From Seiridium cupressi (Eukaryota > Ascomycota > Sordariomycetes > Amphisphaeriales > Sporocadaceae), in the NCBI GenBank assembly GCA_036674765.1, contig JARVKI010000069.1:124001-188000 (forward strand): a stretch of 64,000 bases of DNA. Direction: 5' to 3'. A program made the position numbers and the translations under genes. Numbering within the stretch: position 1 is the first letter of the stretch; the number at the start of each line of letters is the position of its first letter. Below, piece after piece: positions 1 through 12,401 of this stretch. Under the pieces are notes generated by a model. It did not search any database and was not told the DNA's origin. It was given only the letters and a program-made list of their open reading frames with translations.

Positions 1-2127
1 AAGCCGAGGAGATCGGAGACACAGCCAGCATTTTTGCATTAGAAGCGCAACAGTACTTCCTCGTCTACTTGGAACCGAATTTCTTTGCCTAGCGATCCTT
101 TTAGGCGCAAAACTGTACATTGGTATCTCGGGAGTACCGGGTGATTGGAGGAAGATTGGGCCGGCGTTTAGGATGTGCAGCGAACCAAATGGGACACGGA
201 AGAATCCTGACTTGGTTCCTTGCGTTTAAGAATAGAAACATACACGAAAGAATTTGTACATAGCACAAAACATCGCGAGGTGTAACCTGAGCTCACAAGA
301 ATAATACATACAAGACACCATTTGTTCTCATGTCGCTTCACGCTCGCAGTTATCTCAACCGTGGCCTATGGCAGTAATCATCGCTAGTGGCTCAAGTGTC
401 TCGAAGGCGCCGTAGTAGTGGCAGCTTCAGCCACGACTCGGAGGCACTCTACTGCGACAATGACTCTCCAATGGACCAAGCAATTTCTCAATCCCACATC
501 TACTTAACATGACGTGATGTCGACTGGGATTCATCGAGAGCTCCTTGCGTAGTCAAGGTCTATGGTGCGACCTTAAGGCTCCTTCCCCTATTTCCCTCTG
601 ACTGCCTGAAGTGGGATCAGCGAACCAGGCGCTGTTTTGGTGATCGTTCTGCTTGTGGACATCTACTTGATAAATGGAGACATTTAAAGCACATTAGGAA
701 AATGCATTTGACTACTCATATATCGTTGAGATGGGACAGTTAGTCGTTGTAGCATGACTAGCCTCGAGCCTGTGGCAAGGTGCCAAAAAAGGAAACCGAT
801 TGCAGGACGGCCACAGGTCCTTTCAGGAGAGCAAGCTCCAACTCCGAGGATTCCATAGGCACCGCCTGGGATTGATAGGCATGATGATAATGGGCTTTGT
901 TGAGCTCCTCAGGCACCTACCGGAAATGATTCGTGTATGGTCGATGGTATACATTTTGTTCTTAACGCCATATTGTTCGACTATTGATACCCCAAGACCA
1001 GAGAGGCGCCTGAACTTGGACTAAAATTAAGGAATTGTATAGTATGTATAGGCTAGATACTTATGGTATGATGGGAACTGACCAATCTCATGTTTGGAAC
1101 ATAGTTGGGGTTGTTATAAATGCCAGCGATATCTTAGAATGGGGAGAAATGTAGATAAAATGGCGCCTTGACATCAAGGTCGACTTTTGTTACCCAGGAA
1201 ACATTACAACTAATACGACTCCGATCTTAAAAAAATAAGAAGACTGAGATGATAGCTCCACTCTCTAGTTATCTAGTTGGTAAAAACGGCCAGAGGTATA
1301 TGCGCCAAATCGAAGAAAATGTTCCAAGTAGGCTCCAGTCATGACGAACTTTGTAGCATCTATTAATCCTTTCACCGTCTGGCAGATGGTCCATACTTCG
1401 GACTGGGTCGAATCCCGGATCCCTCGTCCTTCATCCACATCATTAGCGTATGTTTTCCATATAACCGAATCACTCTTCCGGACACTGTAGTTGCCCTCGT
1501 CACGCCACTGCTTGGAATGCTCAATGGTGCCCTCGAAAGTCTGACTGCGTGACCCAACTATCCGCCAGGAACTTGATGAGTGACTAACTATGATCAAGTG
1601 GGAAGAGAGGATACCCTGTTGCCCTCAGTTAAATTGAACCATCCAAATCGAGGAGCTGGTGAATTGTTGTTTGAGATCTCCAGTAGTCACATGGAAACAC
1701 TATTTACTCATCACAACCATGAGCTATGCATTCATCTCTCGTGCCCAAACGACAGACCCCAGTCTCTCAAGCCTTGCATTGGTTCTGCAAAGTCCGTGGG
1801 CAATGGGGGCATTGGCACATCCGAAGCAATTTTCCAAGCACCACAAGGCTAGAGACCCCTCGGGGTCCTTCCTTGTCTTAGTTGTTCACAAGACGAATAA
1901 CATGGTCAAGACTAGGTCTACTAGGCGACTAGTTTCACGCAAGCCTTCATCTCCCATTTGTTGTTATTGTGGCAATATGGATTTTCCGAGCCCAGCCCAT
2001 GCAACAAGCAGGCAAAGATAAATTGCAAAAGCAGATGGGCACGCTTAATTTACACTGTCAAAAGACCTCGATTGTGTTAAGACGCTATTCCACTCAAAGT
2101 ACCGGGATGGCTAAGACAGAGAGACCC
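1..2127. other. left-edge region without a convincing gene
   Basis: No recognisable gene. Positions 3-92 on the + strand stay open for 29 codons and end in TAG, so they could be the 3' end of a gene lying mostly outside the window, but nothing identifies the family. A 110-codon open frame on the minus strand (1265-1597) has no recognised motif and no clear splice partners. The stretch next to 2127 would contain the 3' UTR of paf1. Confidence 0.4.
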
Positions 2128-3619
2128 TTAATCTTCCTCATCACCGTCAGCATCTAGCTCCTCATCTGAGTGGGCGGGTGGCGATCGCGATCTCGACCTT
2201 CCGTTGGTCTCCTCGGCTTCATTCGCATCACCATTCTGGTGCACCTCTTCCACAAGTTCCTCGTCCTCTTCACCCTCCAGGCAGTAAGGATCACGCTTGA
2301 AGCGCTCCGACTGCTCCTTGATTTCGTCCGACGGCTCATCAACAGTAATGTCCAGTTGATCTATGATCTGTTCGTCCTCATCCGTTATCCCTATTTTGCG
2401 GGCAATGTTCTTCGTCCGTTGCGGCCGGATCTGAGATCGCTGCATCACGGGGTAGTAATAGGCAGCTCTTTGGTGCAGCGAGTTGTCATCGTCATTGAAG
2501 GCGATGATGAGCTCTTCGTCGTACTTGGATCTGTGGTCAAGTTCCGACTCGTGCGCCGTCTCGTAAGCGCGTAGTCGGTTGAACTGGAAACAACCTTCCG
2601 AGTCATGCTTGTGTGGATAGAGCGAATCGTCATCGCGATTCGGGTTGTCCACATCAAATCTTTGCCTGAATTTCCTGCTGCTGGTCTCCGTATCGTTCAG
2701 GTAGAAATCATAGTGCATGCTGTCGGCAGGCTTTGGGTTGTTCTGAGGGTCCCGCTCATGTGCCTCCCGCGCGGCTTGTATGTACGCCTCCTCGGCCTCG
2801 CTTCTCTCAATGGGCCGGAAGACACTGTTCAGAAGGCGGGAATCGTAGCTTGTCGACTTGCCCACGGGATTGGTCAAAAATTTGATGGTGACATAGGCGC
2901 CAGAGTCAGGGAAGGCCTCAAGGTCGGGCAGCAATGGATATGCTTCGACAAGCTTGAGATTGCGTTTCGAAGGGTGCCTAACCCGGGTTCGATCCTTGAG
3001 GTTTTGCTCTGTGATGGAGAAGCTCTGATCGATCTTTCTCTTGACGTAGGCGGGCGAGTCCTTATCAGGCTCCGGCGACGTCTTTCGCTTGAGTGGCCGG
3101 CGAGTTGCTGGGTTTGCATTGAGAGCGCGGAGAGCACTACCGTGTGACTTGGAAGCGGCCGAGGAAATGTATTCGGTACGCCGAAGGAAGGAGACTGCGG
3201 CATTGTCTGTCTTGGGCTTCCCTAGCTGTTGTATAGATCTGAGCAGGGGTTTGTCGTGAGGGTGTGGCTGAGGAGCCTGCGCAGGGGCTTGGATGGCTGC
3301 AATGGAATTAGACAGTGGCAGGCGAGTGCTTTCCAGAGGTATACTCACAGCTCTCATCTCCGTCGAAGATGCCTGGCATTCCCACCAAGTCCAGTGGCAT
3401 GCCCAGCTCGGCATCTGCCTCGATGTTCAGAGGCTGTTCACGGGCGAGGCGCGATGCAAAGCCAGGAGCTGTGTATTGGCCACTCGCCAGACCAGTATTG
3501 GGAATGTCGAGCAGCTTGGGCGGGTTGGGCGGCGGAGGAAGCGCATTGGAATATCTGATGCGCGCAATGAAGTCCTGGTGAATCGGGCGATTCTCACTGT
3601 TGCGCGACGAGGACGCCAT
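2128..3619 (-). CDS. paf1: RNA polymerase II-associated protein Paf1 (Paf1 complex subunit)
   Basis: Core subunit of the nuclear Paf1 complex, which travels with elongating RNA polymerase II and promotes H2B ubiquitination and H3K4/K36 methylation. Two exons: 3619-3349 and 3296-2128. The 52-nt intron has a GTGAGT donor, a CTAAT branch site and a GCAG acceptor, and the model gives 479 aa. Near the N-terminus it carries the Paf1 hallmark FIARIRYSNALPPPPNPPK, followed by a middle region of typical Paf1 character. The C-terminus is strongly acidic with an RS-like stretch (RSRSRSPP) before EED, as expected for the disordered tail. I chose the ATG at 3619 because the frame upstream does not resemble the family and the conserved motif begins within about 20 residues. 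The family match is strong; the exact donor and acceptor are inferred from consensus and frame. Confidence 0.93.
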
Positions 3620-4468
3620 TGCGAGGAGCTGTAGCAGGAGCCGACCAAGCAAGAGACGACTCAAGGTGCGACAAGGTAGTGTGAGGGAAGGATGACGCTG
3701 ATGTTGCTCAGGCGGCGCGGGACGTGCTGAAGGTCACAAAGCTGTGAGCTCTCCCTGCAGCCGAGTCGCGGAAAAGTTCCCAGTTGGCGTTTGCAGGGCC
3801 TCGGCGCTAGCGCGAAACTGGCACAAGGCTGGGGATCAGCAACAAACTCGTTCGCTGCACGGGTGAGCTCGCCTACGTTGATCTTGTGTTCGAAATGGTA
3901 AATTACAAATAGAAACAACAGTAGAATAAAGTCGTAGTGGTAATAAGATAGAGGCCATTTGCCATAGCTGAACCGAAGGAACGGAAAGCGAGGTCCCGCA
4001 AACTCTAGAGTACGTAAAAGAACGCTCCAGATATCATAACCCACCAGAAACGGAGGCCTTTGGTTGTAGCCACATTACCCGCTGGTTGTAACATCTATGG
4101 CGGCCATTGAAGTCGACCATTCCAATGATCCAGAAGCCGAACTGTGGATTAGGTCTTCATGTCATTAAAATATCTAATCTTGATCATAATCAATTTCCTG
4201 CCCGCGACCATTCTCCGTAGGACCTCTCAACACTTGATAGCCCATAGACCGTAATGAACATCGGACGCTATCATACAGCTCATCATTCTGGCTGCTGTTG
4301 TTTGGCACCGCAATACCGGTTTGTACAAGAAGCATAAACACCACACTTCATAACATACATATCCAGCTCTCGTTTTCCACGTTGTCCGAACGCCAGAATG
4401 CCATGCAATTCAGCGGATACGCCTGTAACGCTGGTAGATAGACCCCAAAGCCCAGAACCAAATCAACC
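3620..4468. other. intergenic: paf1 5' region and rer1 3' region
   Basis: This stretch holds the upstream region of paf1 and the 3' UTR of rer1, both read on the minus strand. An open frame at 3661-4044 has a hydrophobic patch but no homology that I recognise, and it lies where the paf1 leader would be. No RNA gene seen. Confidence 0.5.
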
Positions 4469-5255
4469 CTACGAGGTGCTGCTCTTTCCATATTTTGCCT
4501 TGCCGAAAGAGAACGGGACGTATTTGTACTTGATCATGTGCTGAATCTGCTTCCTCACTACGCTGGTGGTCAGCGGCTATTCCCAGGGACCAACGAGGGA
4601 TTTTGTCACGACTTACTGGTCAGAACGAAAAGGATGATCCAGTACATAACTAGGACCGGCCAGAAAACCGGCACATTGAAGACCTCGAACCAACTGCACA
4701 GGAAGGCAATTCCAACAGCCCTAGTGGCGGCGTGCCAAAACTTGAACTCGGGAAGACGGCGGATGAATGGGCGGAACTCCTCGTCCTGCTTCGTGGGAAG
4801 GCCTCCGGCACTGCCGTCTTCCATGTCCATGGAGCTGTCAAGGGCCTCGACCGAGGGATCGAACTTGGGCTGGAGGAAAGCGAGGAACAAGTTGAGCAGG
4901 TAGATGCCCAGCGCATACGCAACTACAGATATATATTAGCCGCCTGTGTCCATCGAGCGGAAGAGAAGAGGAGAGGAGAGGCGCGATGGAACATACCGAT
5001 GTACCAGCCTTGCGCCAGGAAGACGCGCAGGAAGAAGACCAGGAGGAAGGTAGCCGTTCCCGCCCATCGGTAGGTGAGAAAGGGGGTTGACTTGTCCAGA
5101 TAAGCTTGGTATTGCTGTCAGGAGGTTAGCTTTCCGGGAGTCTCTGGCATATGGTGGGTGCTTGCGCAATCGTAGGAAGGACGAACTCTTTGCAGTTTGG
5201 AGGTCTGCGCTGTGACAGCCGCGAAGGGCGTCTGGTCTTCGTTGATGCTCTCCAT
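4469..5255 (-). CDS. rer1: Rer1 family ER-Golgi retrieval receptor
   Basis: Rer1 is a Golgi membrane receptor that returns escaped ER membrane proteins to the ER in COPI vesicles. Four exons: 5255-5187, 5114-4997, 4922-4617 and 4557-4469, giving 193 aa, the usual family size. Conserved blocks appear in order: YLDKSTPFLTYRWAGT, then LRVFLAQGWYI, AYALGIYLLNLFLAFLQPKF, EFRPFIRRLPEFKFW and the terminal IKYKYVPFSFGKAKY. The four hydrophobic segments fit the known topology with both ends in the cytosol. The last acceptor is CGTAG at 4558, because the earlier CAG would create a stop; the join restores VLT|MRKQI as in homologues. Introns are 59-74 nt with GT donors. Identification is very secure. Confidence 0.94.
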
Positions 5256-6809
5256 CTTGGCGAGGATGCTTGAGGCGAGAGATGCGGATCGATGTGGACA
5301 GCGTAGTATATACCAGTAGAAGAGGACGGGTTCGGTGCGCAGTCGAGCTTGAGAGAGTGATGATGGTGGTGCTGGCGATGTGAAAAACAACTAGGGGGGT
5401 GAATAGCACTGCCTGCTGCACAATTTCGCGTCGCAACGTGGGTGTTCCAATGGGATCTGCGCTTTTCAAATGGTAAATCTGGCCAGCGTCGCCGCGAGCT
5501 TTTGGCCGCCCCTGGTAGATAAGATAGGGGACTACGGGACTCGAAAGTGGCTGTGAATGTACGTACCCAGCCAGCGCTGCTTTAAGCCCAAGCTTGCATA
5601 AAACGTAACGGAACAATGCTCAATGCTCATTCCTCCACAATTCAGACACAATTCCCAAACCGTCCCGCCCAGCTTTAACACTGTCCTGTGAAATTGTGCG
5701 TGCAACTTTTGTCTAGAAACTACCAACACCACTGTTGCCAAATCGGTGTTCCTAGTGTCGAAGTCACTGCTGCGCCTATATCTTGTAACGGAAACGTGAT
5801 GTCGTGCCTCAGCGGGTCTCGCTTCTTTTTCTCATGGCTACCTATGTACCGACTTCATAAAAAATGAAGTTTAGGTTCTTACATCAGTCAGCACCTTACT
5901 GTTGAATCATATGAATTCTAAGTGCAGAGCTTATATCTTGGCTCCTGAGACCGAGTAATCAGACATCATGAACTGCTCTGATTATTCGAGTTCCTTAGAT
6001 TCTTGTGGTAGCAAGACATGTCACAATCGTCGCTCGATTTATTGTTCGAGTCAGCCATTGTAAGGGGCCTTGCACAATTATAGCGGTTCAAAGTTAATGA
6101 CGATTGCATGAGATTTTGTTCTAGAGTAAGGGATTTCTGCTGGGACGAAGTCGGGTGTACATTCTCTCTCTCTCAGTCGTAGGGCCGTGAGACTTCTCCC
6201 CTTATCGTTAGAAAATTTACAAAATGTGCAATGGTCCGCGTTTGAGTTGATTGTTTATGAGAGAATACCAGGACTTTTGAGCATAGCCTTCTGGTAAAGT
6301 CACTGTTAAGAATTTACAGGGGGAAAGGTGATGGATCGGTATGAACAAACAACCGATTTCGTCACACAAGGGTGCGAACACTAAAGGCTACTATGTCTCT
6401 CAAGAATTTGGAAATGCATTGACTTTATATTCTCACTTTGATATAATCACGCAGAGTTGTTAATAGTAGTAGATAGGTCGTCCTATGCAACTTGTGCGAA
6501 AACATGCGAGGAAGTATCGTCTTAGTCCCACCAAAATGCATAGAATCATAGACATGTTTTGCTGTTATGATGTTACTTTGAGACTGAGCAGCTAGGGACC
6601 CGGTCTATTATGATAACGTTGGTGAGCCGAGAAGAAGTTGTCTCCTAATATACCAGTAATTAATGGATATGTTTGAAATTGCCGACAGTCATGTACCCAA
6701 TATTTTCTCACAGACTCCGCGACTGCACATGAAAATACTAAGGATAAAACCCGGAACAATACGCTGTTAACGAACGACATCAAAAGTCGAAAATGCCAAA
6801 AAAGAATGT
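5256..6809. other. intergenic region
   Basis: No gene recognised. It contains the rer1 promoter and leader (about 5256-5700) and a short CT dinucleotide run near 6160-6175. No coding-like frame, tRNA or 5S motif was found. Confidence 0.5.
6798..6803 (-). terminator. RNA polymerase III terminator of tRNA-Leu
   Basis: Six T residues on the minus strand, starting 7 nt after the 3' end of the tRNA-Leu gene. This is a standard pol III stop signal. Confidence 0.75.
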
Positions 6810-6921
6810 TGACGGAAGTGGGATTTGAACCCACGCGTTTTGCAACACACCGATCCTCCCTCTTTGAAAGAGGTAAGCTTTCACTTGAGCGGTGCTCCAT
6901 AGACCACTCGGACATTCCGCC
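6810..6921 (-). tRNA. tRNA-Leu(CAA) with an intron
   Basis: A class II tRNA read on the minus strand. The acceptor GGCGGAA (6921-6915) pairs with TTCCGTC, including one G-U pair, followed by discriminator A at 6810. The D arm (TCC...GGA) has the GGTCTA loop usual for fungal tRNA-Leu. Anticodon stem CACCG/CGGTG encloses a mature loop CTCAAG+T, so the anticodon is CAA (codon UUG). A 30-nt intron (6883-6854) starts one base after the anticodon, the canonical site. A 13-14 nt variable arm and a GTGGG/CCCAC T stem with TTCAAAT complete it. tRNA-Ser was considered because of the long variable arm, but the anticodon loop and D loop fit Leu. Confidence 0.88.
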
Positions 6922-7736
6922 TTGGACTGTATTCACACTGTACTTATTTTCCATTATGTTCTCCCAACTCATTCATCTTGAGCTGTTTTTCGTTAGGCTA
7001 AGTTCTCGATCACGGCTTGCGGTAGCTGTGTGCCTGGTGGGTGACGAGAGGAAGGGCCAATCCCAGTCAACTATTACCCAGGCAACTCACGATAGTTAGA
7101 GGAGAAACAAGATAGATTGCAGACGTCTACTTTCGCGCCAATTACCAAGCATCAGAGTATACTATGTACATGATCCTGGTAGCATCGTAGCAATCCTTGT
7201 ATCAATCGGCTCGTTTAGAGGTCTTATTCTATACGCATGATCCATGGTTCATAAATGCACAAGTTTAATATCTACGCTACTGTGAATGTTTGGGGTAAGA
7301 TTGATCACAGTAGAGCGGCCACAGCGCTAAGCCTTGTCTGACACTTGAGGAAGACGAGAGAACTACAGCAGGAGGCCCATTGTGCTCTGGCGCTAGCGTC
7401 GAGTTATGCAGTCCCCACCCGCCAGCCCGCTTAAGCACTCCCATAGCGGACTGATTATGTACAGCCGAAGCTGGGGGCTGACCGAGCTCTGACCTCATGT
7501 GTGGAAACATTTCAATGTGACCCGTAGGATATCCTCGGCATAAACGCCGAATTGCCAGAACATCTCCCAATTAGTTTCGATTCTACAGCTTCATAGTCAT
7601 TACAGCTGAGCTCGGTATACCACCCTGATTGATTTGTAAACTAGTTGTGCTTCCCGAGTTCCCACGAGAGGCGCATTCTTTTCCTCGTTCGTCTAATTCC
7701 AAGGCCGTCAGCCTGTCAATTGCAGCATTGTAAACC
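6922..7736. other. intergenic region upstream of echA
   Basis: No gene recognised. It separates the tRNA-Leu from echA and should contain the echA promoter. Short open frames on both strands show no family features. Confidence 0.5.
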
Positions 7737-8677
7737 ATGGCCAGCATGTACACTCTACGCAGCTTGAGGCCGATTGCTTCACGCATCCAAGCCGGTACGC
7801 TGCCCAGGGCAGTTCGATCATTTTCAGCAACAACAGCGATATCGTACGAGTACATTCAGACGTCGGAGCCAAAGCCTGGTGTTGGTCAAGGTACTATTCC
7901 TATGTTCCATTATAGCTCGTTTGCATTGGACTTATACCGTCTTCAGTGACACTCCATCGGCCCAAGGCTCTCAATGCTCTCAGCACGCCTCTCATCACGG
8001 AGCTCAACCAGGCATTGGCTGAATATCAGAAGTCGGACAGCATCTCCGTCATCATTTTGACAGGCTCTCAGAAGGCTTTTGCCGCCGGAGCTGATATCAA
8101 GGAAATGCAGCCACTGACTTTTGCCGAGGCATACACCGGCTCCTTCATTGAGTCATGGTCTAGCCTTACAACTCAAATCAAGAAGCCCATAATCGCCGCA
8201 GTATCCGGTCATGCGCTAGGAGGTGGTTGCGAGCTTTCCATGATGTGCGATATCCTCTACTGCACGGAAACAGCCAACTTCGGTCAACCGGAGATCAAGC
8301 TGGGAACGATCCCAGGCGCAGGAGGAAGCCAGAGGCTCACCAGGGCTATCGGGAAATCCAAGGCTATGGAACTCATCTTGACGGGCAAATCCTTCTCTGG
8401 TGTGGATGCCGAGAAATGGGGACTGGCCGCAAAGGCGTTTCAAAGTTATGAGGAACTGATGGAGCAGACTCTGAAGACAGCCGAGACTATTGCCGGTTAC
8501 TCTCGAGTGGCCGTCCAGGGTTGCAAGGAAGTAGTCAACAAGAGCCAGGATCTATCATTGAGGGATGGCGTCGAGTTCGAAAGGCGAGTGTTCCACAGCT
8601 TGTTCGGAAGTCAGGATCAGAAGATTGGGATGAAGGCATTCGCTGAGAAAAAGAAGGCTGAATGGACGCACCAATGA
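7737..8677 (+). CDS. echA: mitochondrial enoyl-CoA hydratase (short chain)
   Basis: This crotonase-fold enzyme hydrates trans-2-enoyl-CoA to 3-hydroxyacyl-CoA in mitochondrial beta-oxidation. Two exons, 7737-7890 and 7947-8677, give 294 aa, matching mammalian ECHS1 at about 290 aa. The first about 35 residues are rich in Arg, Ser and Ala and lack acids (LRSLRPIASR...LPRAVRSFSATTA), a typical mitochondrial presequence. The oxyanion-hole segment is FAAGADIKEM, followed by ALGGGCELSMMCDI and FGQPEIKLGTIPGAGGSQRL. Glu147 and Glu167 correspond to the two catalytic glutamates of rat ECHS1. The donor CAAG|GTACTA and acceptor CTTCAG|TG restore GQVTLHRPKALNALS. The start is the only ATG that gives a presequence. 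The symbol follows Aspergillus usage. Confidence 0.93.
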
Positions 8678-9497
8678 GCGTGTCGGACGGAACGGGAGGA
8701 GACAGGACCTCTCACCAGACACGATAGCGGTCGTGATGGTGGAACCACACTCGGTGTACTGAAGTAAATGGGATATTGCTATTATAAATATTACCGTCAT
8801 ATATTGATACCCGACGGGGGCAGCGAGTATTTGCACCAGAGGCTTAGCGCTGGCCGCGGCATCCTATACGATCGAAGCGGGGTTGCCCATCTCACTAATT
8901 AGAACCTTGTAATACAATGTAGGGCTGGCAGGCGCTCCAAGGCATCGGGAAAAGCGGCCCCAGATCTTACCTGCAGAACTACGCACAACGGACAAGGGCC
9001 TGTACTTCTCTTCTCATCCCTCCTGCAGCGAGTATCCAGGTCAAGGCCGTCGGACGCCTCATGGACTCTGGAGCTCATTCAATGACATCCTTGACTGAGT
9101 CTCCCCGGGCCATGCTGACAGTCGGATAGACTGACATTGGCCGCGCTCGACTCGACGAAGCTTCCACTACTAGCCAGCCTCACCTTCAGACCGTCTTCTT
9201 ATCCATTACCCAACTAGATCAGCTGAGCACAAAACGACATCAACAATGCGCCACTATGCAGGCGGGACCAGGCGACAAGAAATACGAGTTGATGTCGCAT
9301 CTTGAGACTTGCATCAGCCCGACAACTTTACCTGACTTGACATTTTTGACGTGCAAGGACACCCCGCCCACGGCGAACTCTCGAGTCCCACGACCTTCTG
9401 GTCTTTCTCGAGCATGAAACACAGCGCCCGCTGAATAGCTGCCGGAAATATATTCTCTCCTCGAAAGAACTCGAGCCTTCCTCGTCCCGCGCGCACA
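8678..9497. other. intergenic region
   Basis: Contains the echA 3' UTR and the upstream region of the RING gene. No independent gene recognised. Confidence 0.5.
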
Positions 9498-12401
9498 ATG
9501 GACTCACCACGACCTGGAGTCGACCTGGAGAAGGAGTTGACATGCTCGGTGAGTGCTCCAAGCCTCCCCCGCAGAAGTGCGGAAGGCCACCGCCATCCCA
9601 AATCCCGATCGCTAACGTGGGGCAACCGTTGGATTTAGATTTGCACCGAGGTGCTCTACCAACCTCTGACGCTCCTGGACTGCCTGCACACGTTTTGCGG
9701 CTCTTGCTTGAAGGACTGGTTCAGCTGGCAGGCCACAATAGCAGAGAACTCCCCCAACCCGCCCGCACCCGGGTCTACAGCTGCGACCTGCCCATCATGC
9801 CGAGCCCCCGTCAGAGATACAAGGCACAATGCCACCGTGGCGACGCTGCTGGACATGTTCCTCTCCGCCAACCCGGATAAGGCGAGGTCGGAGGAGGACA
9901 AGGAGGAAATGCACCAAAAGTACAAACCGGGCGACGACATATTACCCAGGATCCGGACACAGGAGAAGTCGGCCGAGGACATGCGCTTAGAACAACTGGA
10001 GAGGCAAATGTTGGAACAGGCAAGAGAAATGAGTTTGAGGGCTTCCGGGGTCGGCTCGCCGTCGTCCAGCCACAACCACCGGAGCCGAAGAGACCACCAC
10101 CTACGCCACCTGGATAGTGATCGGTCCGACAGGGAAAGCAGTCGCGATTCGAGACATCGCGACGCACGGCACCGAACCCGGAGAGAAGGCGAGCGACGAC
10201 AGCGCGCCGAGTCAAGCAGCACACTACAGCCGGCGGGCGAGGGCAGGCATGGCCGCAGTGAATCTCAGCAGAGGTCACGCGACTCATCGAGGGCAAGGAG
10301 GGCTCGTCCGATTGAACATCAATCATCCATAAGATCCCTGATTAGCTCTTCGAGCGTCGATTCGCTAGATATGGAAAGGGAAATTGAGGAGTTTGCTCGC
10401 CAGATACAGGAGGAGGGCTTGTTGGAAGGCTTAGACCTAGATAACATAGATCTTAGCCGCAATGACGAGCTGAGCAGGAAGATCACAGAGGCATATCGAA
10501 GACGCCAAATCCAAAGAACCCGACAGGAGTGGTCGCGGAGGCAGACCACGAGTAATCACTCTAGCCGCACGGATATAGCGGCTTTGAGTCCTAGGCCGCT
10601 GGCTATAGACAGATCCAGGGCCAACAGCAGGCAGAGAGCGAACTCGGAAAACACAAGAAGCTCGACCTCCACCATCCAATCCGATGACAGAAGACGGCCT
10701 CCAGTCACGGCGTCGCTTCTTGAAGTTCGTGATGGACCCGAGAGGCGAAGGAGACGGACATCTAGTGGAGCCCGAAGTGCAACAGATCCGATCCGGCCGC
10801 GCACATCGGAACCACGCCCAGCGGCAAGATCACAGACTGACCTCAGCCTGCGAAACCGGAGTTCCGATATCGACGTCCGTCGTCCTTCATTCGGAGATAG
10901 ATCCTCCAGCCTGCCAACGACCACGCCCGGAAACCAGCCCCCGGTTGGCTTGGGTCTATCATTCGGCGAGCGAACAGCTTCGTCTGCTCAAAACCGCGTT
11001 TCATCTCCCGTCGACACATCAGTCACATCCAGCAGTGCACAAGGCAGGCAACGTCCTGCAAGCTTAGTTGTGTCGCCTCAAAGCCCATTGCCGAGTTTGG
11101 GGGCGCCTCTTTCCCCGGGTAGCCATAAACGGACGAGATCACAGTTCTACCAGGAACCTTCAATCACATGCTCGAGATGCGCCAGACCTCATATCGAATA
11201 TGATCTCCACTACAACTGCGCAAGTTGCAAGGGCGGGGAGTGGAATATTTGTCTTGATTGCTACCGTAGGGGCAAAGGCTGTTTACACTGGTTTGGATTT
11301 GGCTATTCTGCCTTCAATAAGTGGGAGAGAGCACGCGCAAATGGGCACCCGGAACTTGAACGGCCACATATGCTTACATCAAACCGCTATGTCCCGCCGA
11401 AAGTAACACCCGGTGGTGCAGATGGACGACGAACAATGACGACAGATGACCCCTTGAGGAGGCTCCAAAGCGGAATGTTCTGTGCTGGGTGCTTAGCCTG
11501 GGCCAACGAGTGCTACTGGCGGTGTGAACTTTGCAACGAAGGGGACTGGGGATTCTGCAACAAATGCGTCAATACGGGGCGAACTTGCACGCATCCCTTG
11601 TTGCCCCTGACCTACGTCTCGCCCTCGAACGACTCCAGCCCTCCGGCTAGCCCCCGAATACCCAGCCCACCCGCGTCAGCAAGTCTCTACAACGGGGCAA
11701 ATGCGATGTCTATGGGCAACTTTAAGCCCCTGACTTTCACCACAACATGCAGTGTATGCCAGATGGCTATAGCACCTACGCAAGACAGATGCCACTGCTA
11801 TACATGTCCGAGTCCCACAACATCGGCAAGCAGTGTAGTGGCCGACACGCAACCAGGAGAGTATGAGATCTGCGTCGACTGTTATCACAAATTAGAAACC
11901 GATAATCGCATATCTGGGGAGAACGGTCATCTGGGTTGGAGACGCTGCATCAATGGTCACCGCATGGTTATTCTCAACTTTCAGTTTGCTGGTGGTGGCG
12001 AGCGGCGATATATTGTGCAAGACCTTGTAGGTGGTTGGGACTTGCATATGGAGCCATACGAATCCTCAACTGCTCAAGAGCGCACTCCGGGCCTGCAGAA
12101 ATGGCAATGGCTAGGACTCAATGGATTAAAGCTCGAAAGGCTCGTGACGGAAGATGTAGCGGCCACGGCACCAACCGGAGGTGCTTGGACAGAAACCTTT
12201 CCACCGGACGGCGGCGTTGGCCTGAGGACGGCGGCCAAATGGTCTTGGTACCCTGAAGCGGGCTCTCACGATGAGCTTACATTCCCGAAGGGGGCTGAGA
12301 TCAGGGAGGTCGAGGACGTGAATGGCGAATGGTATTTTGGCAGCTACATGGGGGCGAAGGGCTTGTTTCCGGCGCCTTATGTGAGAGTCGTTGAAAGTTG
12401 A
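9498..12401 (+). CDS. RING finger protein with Cys-rich modules and C-terminal SH3-like region
   Basis: Probably an E3 ubiquitin ligase or scaffold; the substrate is unknown. Two exons, 9498-9548 and 9639-12401, give 937 aa. The small first exon is needed because it supplies the first RING cysteine. The C3HC4 ligands are Cys16, Cys19, Cys32, His34, Cys37, Cys40, Cys68 and Cys71. After it comes a long disordered region (about 110-500) rich in Arg, Ser, Asp and His. Three Cys-rich, ZZ-like modules follow: one at TCSRCARP...CLDCYRRG, one at MFCAGCLAW...CNKCVNTG and one at TCSVCQMA...ICVDCYHK. The last about 60 residues (WSWYPEAGSHDELTF ... GLFPAPYVRVV) read as an SH3 domain. The RING is secure; the other domain names are based on cysteine spacing and the ALYDF-like SH3 pattern. 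The mid-region is low complexity, so an additional short intron there cannot be excluded. Confidence 0.82.

Noticed and set aside
3..92. Possible C-terminal 29 codons of a gene beginning outside the window
   Set aside because: Too short to identify; mentioned only in the left-edge entry.
1265..1597. 110-codon minus-strand frame at the left edge
   Set aside because: Protein-like composition but no motif, no splice partners and no context.
3661..4044. 127-codon open frame on the minus strand with a hydrophobic patch, upstream of paf1
   Set aside because: No family likeness, and it occupies the paf1 leader; more likely a chance frame.
6810..6921. Reading the minus-strand tRNA as tRNA-Ser
   Set aside because: The anticodon loop gives CAA and the D loop is Leu-like; the intron site also fits only this reading.
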